Shown piece by piece: positions 9,690 through 21,277 of a stretch of 64,000 nt of DNA (positions within the stretch are counted from its first letter, which is position 1; each line of letters starts with the position of its first letter). Below the pieces are notes generated by a model. That model saw only the letters and a program-made list of their open reading frames with translations. It was not told the DNA's origin and searched no databases. The position numbers and the translations under genes were made by a program. Source of the DNA: Panicum virgatum (lineage: Eukaryota; Streptophyta; Magnoliopsida; Poales; Poaceae); NCBI RefSeq assembly GCF_016808335.1, contig NC_053140.1, positions 26,468,086-26,532,085 on the forward strand, read 5' to 3'.

Positions 9690-10673
9690 CGAACGGTCCG
9701 CCAAGGGGGTGCAGACGGTCCGCCCCTCATTTTCTCAGTTTGCCCAGAAACTGTGTTCTCTGAGTGTCTGAGATTTTGAACGGCGGACAGTCCACCCCTA
9801 GGGCGCGGACAGTCCGCGAAGTGCTATAACGATCAACTCTGACACGTAATGATTGCGTTTCTAGCCATTGGCTTTGACCTGCAGACAGTCTGGTTTTTCT
9901 AAGACGGACAGTCTGTGAATGCCTAGTTTTCACACGTTTTGAATGTAACGGCTAGGTCCCGAGGGGTACCCTATATATATCTCATGTCCGGCCATGGGGA
10001 AGCTCTCTTGGCCTCTTAGAAAGCTTTCTTGATATACTAGAGCTGGTTTCCCCCTCTCTCACACACTCTTTGCTTAGGGATTGCATTCTTGTGAGTGTGA
10101 GAGCATCCTAGTGCATTGCATCAAGAGTTTGAGCTTTGTGGTACTAGGGAATCTTCAAGCAAGCGACATCGACTTGTTACTCTTGGAGGAGTTGATTTCG
10201 TGGAGCCCTTCAAGGAGATTGTGGAGGAGCCCCGAAATTGGTTGTGAGAGGTCCTTGTGCTCACCTCGCCGGAGTGGTGAGGAGCAACTCTAGTGGAATC
10301 GAGGATTGGAGAGGTTCATTGACTTAAGCCGGCTCAAGATCAAGGGGAGTCTTGATAGAGGAGTGGTTGATTCTTTGAATCCACCTCAACGTGGATTAGG
10401 GGTGACCGGCAAGACATCGACACCACGGAAAAATTCTTGTGTCAAGCTTGGTTATTTCTTTGCTCATTTCAATCCTTGCAAGTTATTTTGAGCAATTTAC
10501 TTTCCTAGTACTTGAATTGTTTCTTGTCACCCTAGGTTGCGAACCCAACTAGTGATAGGCTTTGCTAGAAGTAGAAGCTCTCTTGTTTTACTAATTAAAT
10601 TTACCTAGTGTTTGTGTTTGAAGTTTAAAACTGCCTATTCAACCCCCCTCTAGTCGGTGTCCTTGATCCTACA
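9690..10673 (+). repeat. Remaining 3' part of the 5' LTR of element S
   Basis: The LTR ends CCTTGATCCTACA two bases before the primer site. Short palindromic repeats of the CGGACAGTCCGC type occur at about 9690-9920, and a TATA box lies at 9972-9980. The left part is cut off by the insertion of element A at 9689/9690. Confidence 0.85.
9972..9980 (+). promoter_or_regulatory. TATA box of Sirevirus 5' LTR
   Basis: TATATATAT in TACCCTATATATATCTC, downstream of the palindromic repeats, about 700 bp before the LTR end. Position and context match the box in the nested solo LTR. Confidence 0.6.
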
Positions 10674-10675
10674 AG

Positions 10676-10687
10676 TGGTATCAGTGC
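10676..10687 (+). other. Primer binding site of element S
   Basis: TGGTATCAGTGC lies two bases after the LTR end and is complementary to the 3' end of initiator methionine tRNA, with one difference from the usual TGGTATCAGAGC. Minus-strand DNA synthesis starts here. Confidence 0.85.
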
Positions 10688-10732
10688 TAAGTACTCCATT
10701 AACAAGGATTTCATCATCCCAGAGTAAGGATA

Positions 10733-12564
10733 ATGACTAGTAAAAATGGGATTCATGTTGGGAAGCCACCTCAATTTGATGGGAACAATTATGATTATTG
10801 GAAAGTTAGAATGACATCTTATCTCAAGGCATTGAGTAGAAAACTATGGAGGGTCATAAATGATGGATATGTCATTCTTGATGTGAAAAACTTGACACCT
10901 GTTGATGAAGAGAATGACTTACTCAATGCTCAAGGTGTGAATGTGTTGTTTAGTGCTCTTGATGTTAGTGAGTTCAACCGGGTCAAAGGTCTTACCAATG
11001 CAAATGAAATATGGAAGAAGCTCATGGAAATTCATGAGGGTACATCAAGTGTGAAAGAGGCAAAATTGTATGTGCTCAAAGGAAAGTTTAGTGAATTTGC
11101 CATGAAGAAAGAAGAAAGTGTGCCCGAGATGTTCAACCGGTTGAAAGACATTGTGAATGATCTCAAGGGACTTGAATTTGATGTACCGGATGAGTACTTC
11201 TCTCACAAGTTTCTTAGATGTCTTCCTGAGAGATATGACACTATTGTGACTTTGCTAGTAAGATCAAATTTGAAGACCACAACTCCCACACAAGTTTTGG
11301 GAGAAGTGCTCACTCATGACATGTTCAAGAAGTCGCAAGATCAAGTGCATGGTGTGACAAATGATGAGAAAATGAAGAGTGTGGCTTTCAAGGCACAATC
11401 CTACAAAGGAGAAAATGATGAAGATTGTAATGAGAATGAGTCGGATGAAGAGATGGCTCTTTTTGTAAAGAGATTCAACAAATTCATGAGCAAGAAGAGT
11501 TATGGAAGGAAAGGTCAATATTCAAAGAAAAATCCCTTCATCAACAACAAGTGTTTTGAGTGTGGTGAAGAAGGTCACATCATTGTAAATTGTCTAAACA
11601 AGAAAAATGACAAGAGCAAGAAGGGCAAGAAAGATGATGACAAGAAAAAGAAGAGATTCATCAAGAGAAAGAAGAATGGGCAAGCCTATTTTGTTGAGTG
11701 GGATTCCGATGCAAGCTCCAATGATGATGATGATGACAAGCCATCCAAAGGTGTTGCCAGAATCGCCATCAAGGAAGCTCCTTCACTCTTCTCCACATCA
11801 CATTACCTTATGGCAAAAGGTGGTGAAAAGGTATTATAAGATGGTGAACTTGATGAACTCACTTATGATAATCTTGTTGAAATGCTCAATGATGCCGATG
11901 AATTCATGAGCAAAGAAAAGGCAAAGTTGAAGAACTTGAAGTTCAAATTCACCTCACTTCAAGCATCCTATGAGGAGTTAAATACCTCTCATGATAATCT
12001 TAAAGAAACTCATGAGAAGCTTGAGGAAGCTCACAACACCTTGCTTGCTCATGAAAACAAGGCAACATTGAGTATTGGTGTTAGTTGTGATTTAATCAAT
12101 GATAAGCGTTGTGCTTCTAGTTCAACTAACCCATCTTGTAGCTCAAGTGACTTTTCATGCTCAAGTAATACATCCTCTTGTGATGAGTCACTCATTGTGA
12201 AAAATGAATTATTGAAGAAGGAGGTCACTTGCTTGACCAATGATTTGAGAAAATGCTATGGTCAAATGGCTAAATTCAATCATTGTTGGGGAATAAAAAA
12301 TTCTCAATGAACAAAGAAGGCTTTGGATACATTCCCAAGAAGGGAAGGGCAGCCTTTGTTCAAACAAGGACCACTTTTGTGAAGGCTAGTGGTGTTCCTT
12401 TTCGTGAAAATTGTAAAAATCTTGGTCATGATGAGAAAAACTGCACAAACAAGAAGGCTATATCCTTTGATCCTAGATATGTTCTTTTTAAGAATTCTAA
12501 AGGTTGTGTTAGTGCTAAATTTGTTGGGATACCTATAAATGGTGCTAAAAAGAATGCCATTTGA
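10733..12564 (+). pseudogene. gag: Element S gag and gag-pol linker, broken
   Basis: This encodes the capsid/nucleocapsid protein. It begins MTSKNGIHVGKPPQFDG, then the copia gag core (YDYWKVRM) and a CCHC knuckle near 11551-11595 (CFECGEEGHIIVNC), followed by a lysine-rich tail. Open from 10733 to the in-frame TAA at 11837-11839. The same frame then continues as a coiled-coil-like, serine-rich stretch (11840-12290), typical of the long Sirevirus gag. A frameshift near 12288 leads into the segment with a second knuckle-like motif (CKNLGHDEKNC), which ends at a TGA at 12562-12564 (probably TGG to TGA). Confidence 0.88.
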
Positions 12565-12643
12565 GTGCCTAAAGCTTTGGTCTCTAACATTCAAGGACCC
12601 AAGAATGTTTGGGTACCTAAACAAGGATGATTTTCTTTTGTAG

Positions 12644-15600
12644 GTGAACTACAAGGCCAAAGGAAGGCATTGGGTGCTTGATAGTTGATGCACTCAACAT
12701 ATGACCGGTGATCCAAGTATGTTCTCCTCTCTTGAAGAAAATGTTGTTGGCTATAGTGACATAATCTTTGGAGATAATAGCCAAGGCAAAGTTGAAGGAG
12801 TTGATAAATTGCTATCTCAAATGATCACTCTCTCTCTCAAATGTGTTGCTAGTTGATTCACTCAAGTTCAATCTTTTGTCGGATACTCAACTTTGTGATC
12901 ATGGGTACAAGTGCTCTTTCACTAGTGATAGTATAGATGTGACTAGTTTGGATGGTAAAGATCAATTTTTCAAGGGCTTTAGACATGACACTATTTATCT
13001 TGTGGATTTCTCTTCCGATGATGCAAAGTTGACAACATGTCTATTCTCAAAATCATCTATGGGTTGGTTATGGCATAGAAGATTTGCTCATGTTGGCATG
13101 AAACAACTCAACCGGCTCTTGAAATATGAATTAGTTGTTGGGTTGAAAAATGTGAAGTTTGAGAAGGATAAATTGTGTAGTGCTTGTCAAGCCGTGAAGC
13201 AAGTTGAAAATTCACATCCCTCCAAAAGTACTATATCAACCTCAAGACCATTGGAATTATTGCATATGGATTTATTTGGTCCTACTACATATAGAAGCAT
13301 TGGAGGAAATTGTTATTGTCTTGTGATTGTGGATGATTACTCAAGATACACTTGGGTATTCTTTCTAAATGATAAGGCCAACACTTGTGACATTTTGAAG
13401 AATTTCTTGACAAGGGCTGAAAATGAATTTGATCTCAAAGTGAAGAAAGTAAGAAGTGATAATGGAAGTGAATTTATAAATACAAGAGTTGAGGAATTGT
13501 GTGATGACAAGGGGATCATGCATGAGTTCTCATCCAATTACACACCGGAATAAAATGGTCTTGTTGAGAGAAAAAATAGAATCTTGATTGATATGGCAAG
13601 ATCAATGCTCTCCGAGTACAATGTTTCGGATAGTTTTTGGGCTGAGGCAATTAACACCGCTTGTCATGCTTCAAATAGGCTATATTGTCATAGAGTTCAT
13701 GACAAAACTCCATATGAGCTGCTAGTTGGAAGAAAGCCAAACATTTCTTATTTTCACTCTGGTTGCAAATGCTATATTCTAAGGAAAGAAACTCGGTTAT
13801 CAAAGTTCCAAAGCAAGTGTGATGAAGGATTTCTTCTTGGATACTCATCTTGTAGCAAGGCTTATCGGGTTTATAATAAAACTCATGGCATTGTTGAAGA
13901 AGTGTATGATGTGGAGTTTGATGAAACTCAAGGCTCACATGAAGAAAAAGATAACCTTGATGATGTGAGAAGTGATGGCTAGAGAAATGCAATGAAGAAT
14001 ATGTCAATTGGTGATATTCGACCAAGAGAAGAAGATGAGGAAGAAAATGACTTATCTATTCCTATTAGAGTGATTCCATCTACCTCTACTTCTACTTCAA
14101 ATGATCAAGCTCAACCAATTGACCAAGCCACTCATGATGATGATTCTCAAGCTCAAGATCAACCGGGCTCATCTACCTCACCATCCACATCAACTCAAGA
14201 GCCCGTAGCTCCACCAAGAGTTCATCATGCCATTGCAAAGGATCACCCCGTGGATCAAATTATGGGTGACATTAGTAAGGGTGTTCAAACTCGATCTTGT
14301 GTTGCTTCATTTTGTGAACACTATTCTTTTGTATCTTTTTTTGAGCCTAACCGTGTAGATGAAGCACTCATGGATCTGGATTGGGTGAATGCTATGCATG
14401 AAGAATTGAATAACTTCACCTGGAATCAAATTTGGGATTTAGTTGAGAGGCCCAAGAATTATAAGGTCATTGGTACTAAATGGGTCTTTCGAAACAAGCA
14501 AAATGAAGATGGAATTATTGTGAGAAACAAGGCAAGATTGGTGGCTCAAGGCTTCACTCAAGTCGAAGGTTTGGATTTTGGTGAAACTTTTGCTCCTGTT
14601 TCTAGACTTGAAGCCATAAGGATCTTGCTAGCTTATGCATGCTCACACAATATAAAACTTGTTCAAATGGATGTGAAAAGTGCTTTCTTAAATTGTAGAA
14701 TTAGTGAACTAGTGTACGTTGAACAACCTCCCGGGTTTGAGGATCCTAAGAAGCCAAATCATGTGTACAAGTTGTCTAAAGCTCTCTATGGTCTTAAGCA
14801 AGCTCCTCGGGCTTGGTATGAGAGACTAAGAGACTTTCTAGTTTCTAAGGGCTTCAAAATTGGGAATGTTGACACTACATTGTTCACTAAATCTATTGGA
14901 AAAGACTTGTTTGTTTGCCAAATTTATGTTGATATTATCTTTGGTTCTACTAACCCAAGATTTTGTGAGGAATTCGGTGACATGATGTCTAGGAAATTTG
15001 AAATGTCCATGATTGGTGAATTGAGTTTCTTTCTTGGACTTCAAATCAAGCAACTCAAGGAAGTCACATTTGTTTGTCAATATAAATATGTGAAAGATAT
15101 CTTGAAGAAATTTGGTATGGAGGATGCTAAACCTATCAAGACACCTATGGCTACAAATGGACATCTTGATTTTAATGAGGGTGGTAATCCGGTTGACCAA
15201 AAGCTTTATAGATCCATGATTGGGAGTTTGCTTTATTTGACCGCATATAGGCCCAATATCATGTTTAGTGTTTGTATGTGTGCTAGATTTCAAGCTACCC
15301 TAAGAGAATGTCATTTGACCGCTGTCAAGCATATCTTGAGATATTTGAAGTTCACTCCAAATATTGGCTTATGGTATCCAAAGGGTGCTCACTTTGAATT
15401 GGTTGGTTATTCGGATTCGGATTATGCCGGATGCAAGGTTGATAGAAAAAGCACTTCCGGTGGTTGTCAATTTCTTGGAAGATCTCTTGTTTCTTGGTCT
15501 TCAAAGAAACCAAATTCAGTTGCTCTCTCAACCGCCGAAGTGGAATATATTTCAGCCGGAAGTTGTTGTGCTCAACTATTGTGGATGAAGCAAACACTTT

Positions 15601-15875
15601 TTGATTTTGGTGTGAAGTTCAAGGAAATTCTCTTATTATGTGACAATGAAAGTACTGTGAAGATTGCGTCAAATCCGGTTCAACATTAAAAAACAGAGCA
15701 TATTGATATTCGCCATCATTTTGTTAGAGATCATGTGAACAAGGGAGATATCAAAATGGATGGAATTGGGACCGAAGATCAATTAGTGGATATTTTCACT
15801 AAGCCTTTGGATGAAAATCAGATTTACAAGTTGAGAAATGAGCTAAACGTCATTGACTTCTCAAATGTGGCTTGA
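12644..15875 (+). pseudogene. pol: Element S pol: PR-INT-RT-RNaseH, broken
   Basis: Protease shows WVLDS-stop-CTQHMTG; the active-site codon after Ser is TGA at 12686-12688. A frameshift near 12810-12840 follows. Integrase has its zinc finger (HRRFAHVG, CSACQ) and the DDE core (MDLFGPT, VRSDNGSEF, NGLVERKN), with TAA at 13551-13553 inside TPEQNG. TAG at 13980-13982 precedes the linker. Reverse transcriptase begins near 14360. Its active site reads CQIYVD-IIFG at 14925-14933: one of the two aspartates of YVDD is missing by a clean codon deletion. RNase H ends with TAA at 15687-15689, and the residual frame runs to 15875. The element cannot be autonomous. Confidence 0.92.
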
Positions 15876-15990
15876 AAACAAGTGCATATGCTATTTGCCT
15901 CTTTATTGCATTCCTTGCTTTGCATTTCTTACATTTTTGGAGCATTTTTGGGCTATTTTTGAGTTTACCTTGATCTTGCAAGCTTTATTA
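15876..15990 (+). other. Sirevirus 3' untranslated tail
   Basis: AT-rich sequence with repeated TTTTTG/CATTT words follows the pol end, as in Sirevirus 3' regions. No polypurine tract or 3' LTR follows, so the element is broken here. Confidence 0.5.
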
Positions 15991-15999
15991 GTTTTTCCC

Positions 16000-16390
16000 G
16001 AGCTACCAACAAACTCCACGCCATCCCGCCTTGGCGCTAGGAGTGGATCGCAACGCGGCCCAGCAGTGGCCCAAGCATCTGGGCCGCCCTTCTCCACCGC
16101 ACGGTCGTCCGGTCGGGCCTCCAACGCCACAGCAAGGTCTCACGCCTCCGCATGGTCATCGAGCTCCCAGCCACCGCAACGCCGCCGCATGGTCCATCGG
16201 CACGCGCCTCGCTCTTGTCCAAACCATCTCGCTGCCACTGCGCCATCCGTGTACCTGCACACCACAGACCAAGAACTGGCGCAATCTCCACAGAGTCGCG
16301 ACTACACACGGTTAGTCCACTCCACGTGTTGGCAATCACTCATCACACCAAGGAGCAGGCCTCCACTGCCTCTCACCTATCTCTCAAGAA
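16000..16390. other. GC-rich unassigned stretch
   Basis: About 390 bp of CCGCC/CCAC-rich sequence between the Sirevirus tail and the tandem repeats. Several short frames are open on both strands but none shows a domain. It may belong to the 3' untranslated region of H or be captured host sequence. Confidence 0.35.
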
Positions 16391-16399
16391 GACTCTCGT

Positions 16400-16770
16400 C
16401 CATGAGACGATGAATTATTCGACTACTTCGGTACTCGACCTACGGATGGGACAAGCTCCCTATCTCTCAAAGAGGGATTTTTCTCGTACACAAGACAACA
16501 AATTAATCGACTACTTCGGTACTCGATCTCTGGATGGGACGCTCTCCCTATCTTTGAAAAGGACTTACTCATCCACGAGACAACAATTGATCGATTACCT
16601 AGGTACTCGATCCTCGAATAGGAAAATTCCCCAATCTCCAACAAGAACCTGGTCATCAAAGAGGTGACAATCCATCGACTGCTATGCACCCAACTTCGAG
16701 AAGAGAAAAATCGACTACTATAGTACTCGAACAATCTCTCCATTTCCTTCAAAGGAACTACTCGTCCTCA
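16400..16770. repeat. Imperfect tandem repeat with GGTACTCGA motif
   Basis: Four diverged units of roughly 80-120 bp, each with GACTACTNNGGTACTCGA and a CATGAGAC/CACGAGAC word; GTACTCGA or a near copy occurs near 16429, 16520, 16602 and 16722. Repeats like this are common upstream of the antisense gene in grass Tat elements. Confidence 0.6.
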
Positions 16771-16954
16771 AGACGGCAAGCAAATCGACTGCTACAGTAC
16801 ACGAAGAAATGATTCGAGACAGCCGATGACAAGCTTCATGAAAAGGCAACCAGCCAACCGGCCGTCAAATAAAAGGAAAAAAGTACTATACATCACAATG
16901 GTAAAAGTACTCAAGTATCCACACAAAAGCCAAGAGGACATTACAATAAATTGG

Positions 16955-19829
16955 TCAAGACTCTGGCACCGGCTCCAAGCCACTGATAACCTTATCAGCA
17001 ATGGGTTTCATCTCCGCAACATACTCAGAGAATAGCTCCTCTGAGCAGCCAACGGCAATCCCATCACCAATAAGGGACAAGTTCGCGGAAGGGATAGAGG
17101 ATTTAACTAATCCTAAAGCGTGGGCCAAGTACTCTCTAGAGGTTTCAGAGAAAAAGCTACTAAGTCTCTGGGTGGCTTCACGAAGACGCTCCAGTAGACT
17201 CTTCCCAGCAGCTTTCTCGTCCTCCACCATGTCGACGACTACTTTGGCCGCCACTTCAAGATCAACCAATTGCTGCGAAAGCTTCCTGATCTGCTTCATA
17301 TCGCTGACCATCTGTTTGTCGGCATCACCCTTGATTTTGATCAGCTTCTCCACAGCATCTGCGTGACGATACATAATATTGGTCAGATCAGTCACCTCGT
17401 TATCCTTTCGCAACAACAAGCTTTTTAGCTCTGTCAAAGCAAGGAAAACATGAGAACAGAAGAAAACTACTCGAGGGACACAGAAGAAAGAAGACAATAC
17501 CTTTCTTCTCCTTGGCAGCAGCTTTGACCTTCTCCTGCAGCTTGGAAGCTTTCTCCTTCAGAGAGAAAGAAGAAAATACCTTTCTTCTCCTTGGCAGCAG
17601 CTTTGACCTTCTCCTGTAGCTTGGAAGCTTTCTCCTTCAGAGCAGAATTGTCCTGCTCCAAAGTCTCTACCCGAGCTTCCAGCAGCTTGACCTTCTCCGA
17701 CTGCTCCCAAGAAGACCTCTCAAGAGCAGCCATCTTCTCAAGCTACAGCGACTGGTTAGCAGTCAGTTGGATACCCTCCCCAGCTCGCCGAAGGAAGTCG
17801 GCCTGATCCGCGACTTGTTTGGCCAAATTCTGCCAACAAAAACATGATCAAAACAAAGTACTCGACAACACAACAAAAGTATTCGAGTACAAGAAGCCAC
17901 TTACAACAAGGGTGGAATGGCAGCCCAAGATCTCCTGGGCAAGAGCAGTCGACCCCTCGATCGGCTTCTCCACCTCCTGCCGCACCACCACCTGCAGGGA
18001 GGGATCAACTGTGGCAGCAGCCGAAGGACTCTTCGGATGATCCTCACATTGCTTATAAGAAACACACAAAGTCAGTTAGCCAAAGCTCGACAGAAAAATG
18101 AGTCGATCACATCAAGACACTCACCAGTGCCAGCACCAGGACGCTCTCTGCCCGCCTCCCCGCCCACAGGACTCTCTGCCGTACCGGCAACCGAATCGAC
18201 CAACCGATCATCCTCCCGCGGCGGACTAGGCGGCAACAGAGCAATATTCTTAAGGGAATCAAAAATGCCCTTCTCCGACTCATCAATCCCAAGAGCATCG
18301 GGATTGCTACAAAAGAAAGAAGTACCCGACACTTCAATCACAGTATCATAAGAACAAATACAAGCAGCCGATCAACAGACACACTTACTGAGAGGAGTGC
18401 TTCACCACAAATTTCTTCGCCTTAACAAACTTCGGGACCACGGTTTGTCCCGAAACGCTCTACCGCTTAGCAGAGCCGCCTCCACCGCCTGCCTCTTGGA
18501 GGAGGAAGGAGGCTTGAGAAAAAGAAAAGCCATCAAGAAAACACAACAACTCAGGAGAATACCAAGCCGTACCTACCTGTCACTACTTCCAGAAGCGGCG
18601 CTCCACTTCCAAGTCCTCACCGACTCGACTGACGGCTCATCCACCATCCAGCCCTTGACGTCCGACGCCATCCGACTAGCCGAAGGACCTGCAAACAAGG
18701 TTCAACTACGATCAAACAAAGATCCAAAGACAATTTCAAACCAAAATACAAAGGAAAAGAAGTCAGATGCACACTTGAGTCAGTACCAAAGGCACATCTT
18801 CAGGCAGTGGAGGCCTACTCTGAAAGTTTTCGGGATTAATCTGCATGAAAGATACTGGATCAACTCGACTACTCGACAAAAAGTGCTCGAACTCCACCTC
18901 AGTCGACTACTCGAAATAATACCTCCTGAGGACGCCTGACAGCGCTGAAAGACCCAGCAACATTGGCCGTCTCAGGCACGTTCTTCAGCAGTTCCAACAC
19001 CCGATCCTTTAGATCATCCTTAGTAATCTTGGTTCGGGTATAACGGGAGGGATCCGCCTCTCCCGCATACTGAAAGCACAAATCGACCCGCCGCTGCAAC
19101 GGCTGGATCCTGCGCATCTGCCAGTTCGCAATCACAGAAGCACCGCAAATCTGGTGTTCTGGCTTCAACCTCTCAATCTCCCCGAGAAGAAAGTTAACAT
19201 GGTCTCCTCCGCTCCCCTTGGAATTCCAATTCAACTTCTTCACAGGGGGGCAGGAGTGCGAAGAGGAAGGGAAGAAGAAAGATTCCTAATATAAAACCAC
19301 ATCGCCTTCCAGTCGATGACCTTGTCACTCAAATCATAGGGGATATACTTGGGCTTCCTCCCCTGATGAAATTGCAACCTAGCTGCCCCAACTACATCCA
19401 CCTTGGATTCATTGGGATGAGGTTTCAGTTGAAAGAAATACTGAAACAATTCAAAGTGGGGCTCGATCACCAGGAAGGCCTCACACAAGTGGACAAAGAT
19501 AGAGATGTGGAGGATGGAATTAGGAGTCAAGTGATGCACTTGAATGCCCCAGTAATGAAGGAGGCCACGGAAAAATCAGAAACTGGAAAACCGAGGCCCC
19601 GAAGAACATGAGGAAGGAAAACAACAGATTTGTTCCCTTCTTCATGTGGAAAAGACTCCCCCACGGATCCACGGCAATGGATCACTTTCCGAGGTTGAAA
19701 AAGATGACTCTCAACCAGATTCAAAAGATGGGAGTCGGCGCACTTACTCGACTTCCACTCGTGGACCTCCGTCTCACCAACGGCAGCCGCGTCCACCTTC
19801 CCCTTCACAACAGACATCTTCGGCGCCAT
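16955..19829 (-). pseudogene. Antisense gene of element H: Transposase_28-like, coiled-coil protein
   Basis: The minus-strand start MAPKMSVVKGKVDAAA at 19829 leads into a domain with SVVFLPHVLRGLGFPVSDF and VHHLTPNSILHISIFVHL. This matches the plant family named putative gypsy-type transposon (Transposase_28), carried antisense by Tat elements. Frames shift near 19530 and 19242. The segment to 18925 ends RRPQE before GTATTA, a candidate donor. Introns probably separate pieces at 18072-18341, 17848-18069, 17575-17733 and 16955-17450. The last exon starts after TTGACAG with ELKSLLLRKD and ends EPVPES-stop. The C-terminal half is rich in heptad Leu/Glu/Lys, hence coiled coil. The known family function is not established. 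A 79-bp duplication alters one exon end. Confidence 0.72.
17496..17653. repeat. 79-bp direct tandem duplication in the antisense gene
   Basis: Units 17496-17574 and 17575-17653 are nearly identical. On the minus strand each unit contains the end of the coiled-coil exon (EKVKAAAKEKK) and the following GTATT donor-like site, so both exon end and donor are present twice. Confidence 0.8.
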
Positions 19830-20190
19830 TAGAATGATTCCCTCTCACTTCACGCTCGGGGGCTAGCAGTGGCTAGTTTCCCGTGGCACTCGAGCACGAG
19901 AGCAGATGAGTTTTATGGTGGCGGAGAAAGAAGAGGAAGCGTGCTAACCATAGATTTACTGAGCGGTTAAATAAACAGAGACATGGGTAGTACGGTAAAA
20001 AACAAGAAGTACAGAAGGCGTGAACCAAGTTCTCAGAATTATCTCAGCCAGCAACCCCTGGACTCATTCCAAAGGAGATACAGTTACAAGGATTACATCC
20101 CAATATAAGAAAATACACAGATCTCAACGGTTTCACCACTTGAAACCACTCGATCTCAAGAAAACATCCCAAGGGCTTATAGAAAGATAC
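19830..20190. other. Noncoding stretch upstream of the antisense gene
   Basis: No reading frame of note. It would hold the antisense promoter or 5' leader. One copy of the 11-mer GCTCGGGGGCT lies at 19854-19864. Confidence 0.4.
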
Positions 20191-20198
20191 AAAGCTTG

Positions 20199-20590
20199 TT
20201 ACTCCCATAAGGGAGCAACCCAGATACATTCAGGGAGTAAATAGCTTGCTGTAAGAAGATATGGATAGATCCAGAACATCACAAATCCTCTTCTTGCACC
20301 TGCTCTTCTCCCCGATATGTTTTGCAACAAAAACAATGCCATCTCTCCAGAAGCCATCGGGGGGGGAGAGATAACCACATTTCCCACCCGAAACAGCTTT
20401 TGATATGGCTTCCACCAGCTCACCACAAAAACAACTAGGATGGCTGCGATGTGAGGAGCAAAGGCAGCGGCCTGAGAGATAACAAGTGTTTGTGTTGCTC
20501 GCAAACACTCTTCTAGCACCTCCAAGGATGAATCGAGTACTCGCATCAGGAGGTCAAGTACTCTCCAGTGAAGAACTCCACTTGGAACTC
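20199..20590 (-). pseudogene. Possible second small antisense ORF with membrane segment
   Basis: On the minus strand a TATA-like TTTATTTAA near 20635-20645 precedes an ATG near 20591 (MSSKWSSSLEST), which stops after 12 codons. The next frame is open as MRVLDSSLEVLEECL and contains a hydrophobic stretch, APHIAAILVVFVVSWW, that could span a membrane, ending at 20199. A third frame over the same bases is also long. I recognise no domain. It may be a frameshifted accessory gene or chance. Confidence 0.3.
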
Positions 20591-21266
20591 ATGGCTGCAA
20601 CTGCAAGAATGAAGACTCAAGCGCAATGGACCCTGCTTAAATAAAAGAAGCAGCGGAGCCGCAGCTCAGCCCGTGACACCCAACACTCACGAGCGAAACA
20701 AAAAAGATTCCACAACAGTACTCGCCATGTGAACCCTTGAGCAAACAGTACGTCGTGCTGACAACTTTTCAAAAGATTCACTCCAGCACTGATGACTTTG
20801 GAAAGATCACAAGAAGACGTCACACGATTCTCCGGGACCCTTAACCCCAAATCGCGGATTTGAATTCAAGGCTCGGGGGCTGCAGAATATATGTCACAAA
20901 TGGCAACTTTTCTCGGTAAAAGTTCCAGACTTCAAACAAAAGATCAAAGACTCAGAAGACTAAGCTGATCCTCAGCCTGGTTCGTCAAATCAATCTGAGG
21001 CTCGGGGGCTACTCCATATGGAGCACGAGTACATCACGCACCATATATCAAAACAGATTCGGGGCTTGAGCAACTCATAGCCTCGATGCGGCCAAAGAAG
21101 CACTCTAAAGACTACGTAAAGCACTCGACGGACTCCGAGCATGGATGACCGGCTCCAGGAGCACCCGAAACGCTCGACCAACACGAGCAGGAGTCCAGAA
21201 GCTCTCGAAGTACCCGATGTACATCATCAGAAGTGCTCGATTGCCCGCAGAACTCGACTACGAAGA
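20591..21266. other. 3' untranslated region of element H with polypurine-like motifs
   Basis: No convincing reading frame. It contains GCTCGGGGGCT at 20871-20881 and 21000-21010, identical to the motif before the 3' LTR, and many CTCGA words. Confidence 0.55.
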
Positions 21267-21277
21267 GCTCGGGGGCT
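21267..21277 (+). other. Polypurine tract of element H
   Basis: GAAGAGCTCGGGGGCT ends one base before the LTR start TGTCGG. The purine run is short and the motif has three exact upstream copies. Confidence 0.6.

Larger units (their letters stand above)
9690..15990 (+). mobile_element. Element S: Sirevirus-like Ty1/copia element, both ends incomplete
   Basis: The order is LTR end, initiator-Met primer site, gag with CCHC knuckle, protease, integrase, reverse transcriptase and RNase H. Integrase before reverse transcriptase is diagnostic of Ty1/copia. The gag type, the extended gag-pol linker and the LTR end CTAGTCGGTGTCCTTG... point to Sireviruses. The 5' part of the 5' LTR is displaced beyond element A. 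No 3' LTR is found; the recognisable 3' tail fades near 15990, where sequence of element H begins. Confidence 0.92.
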
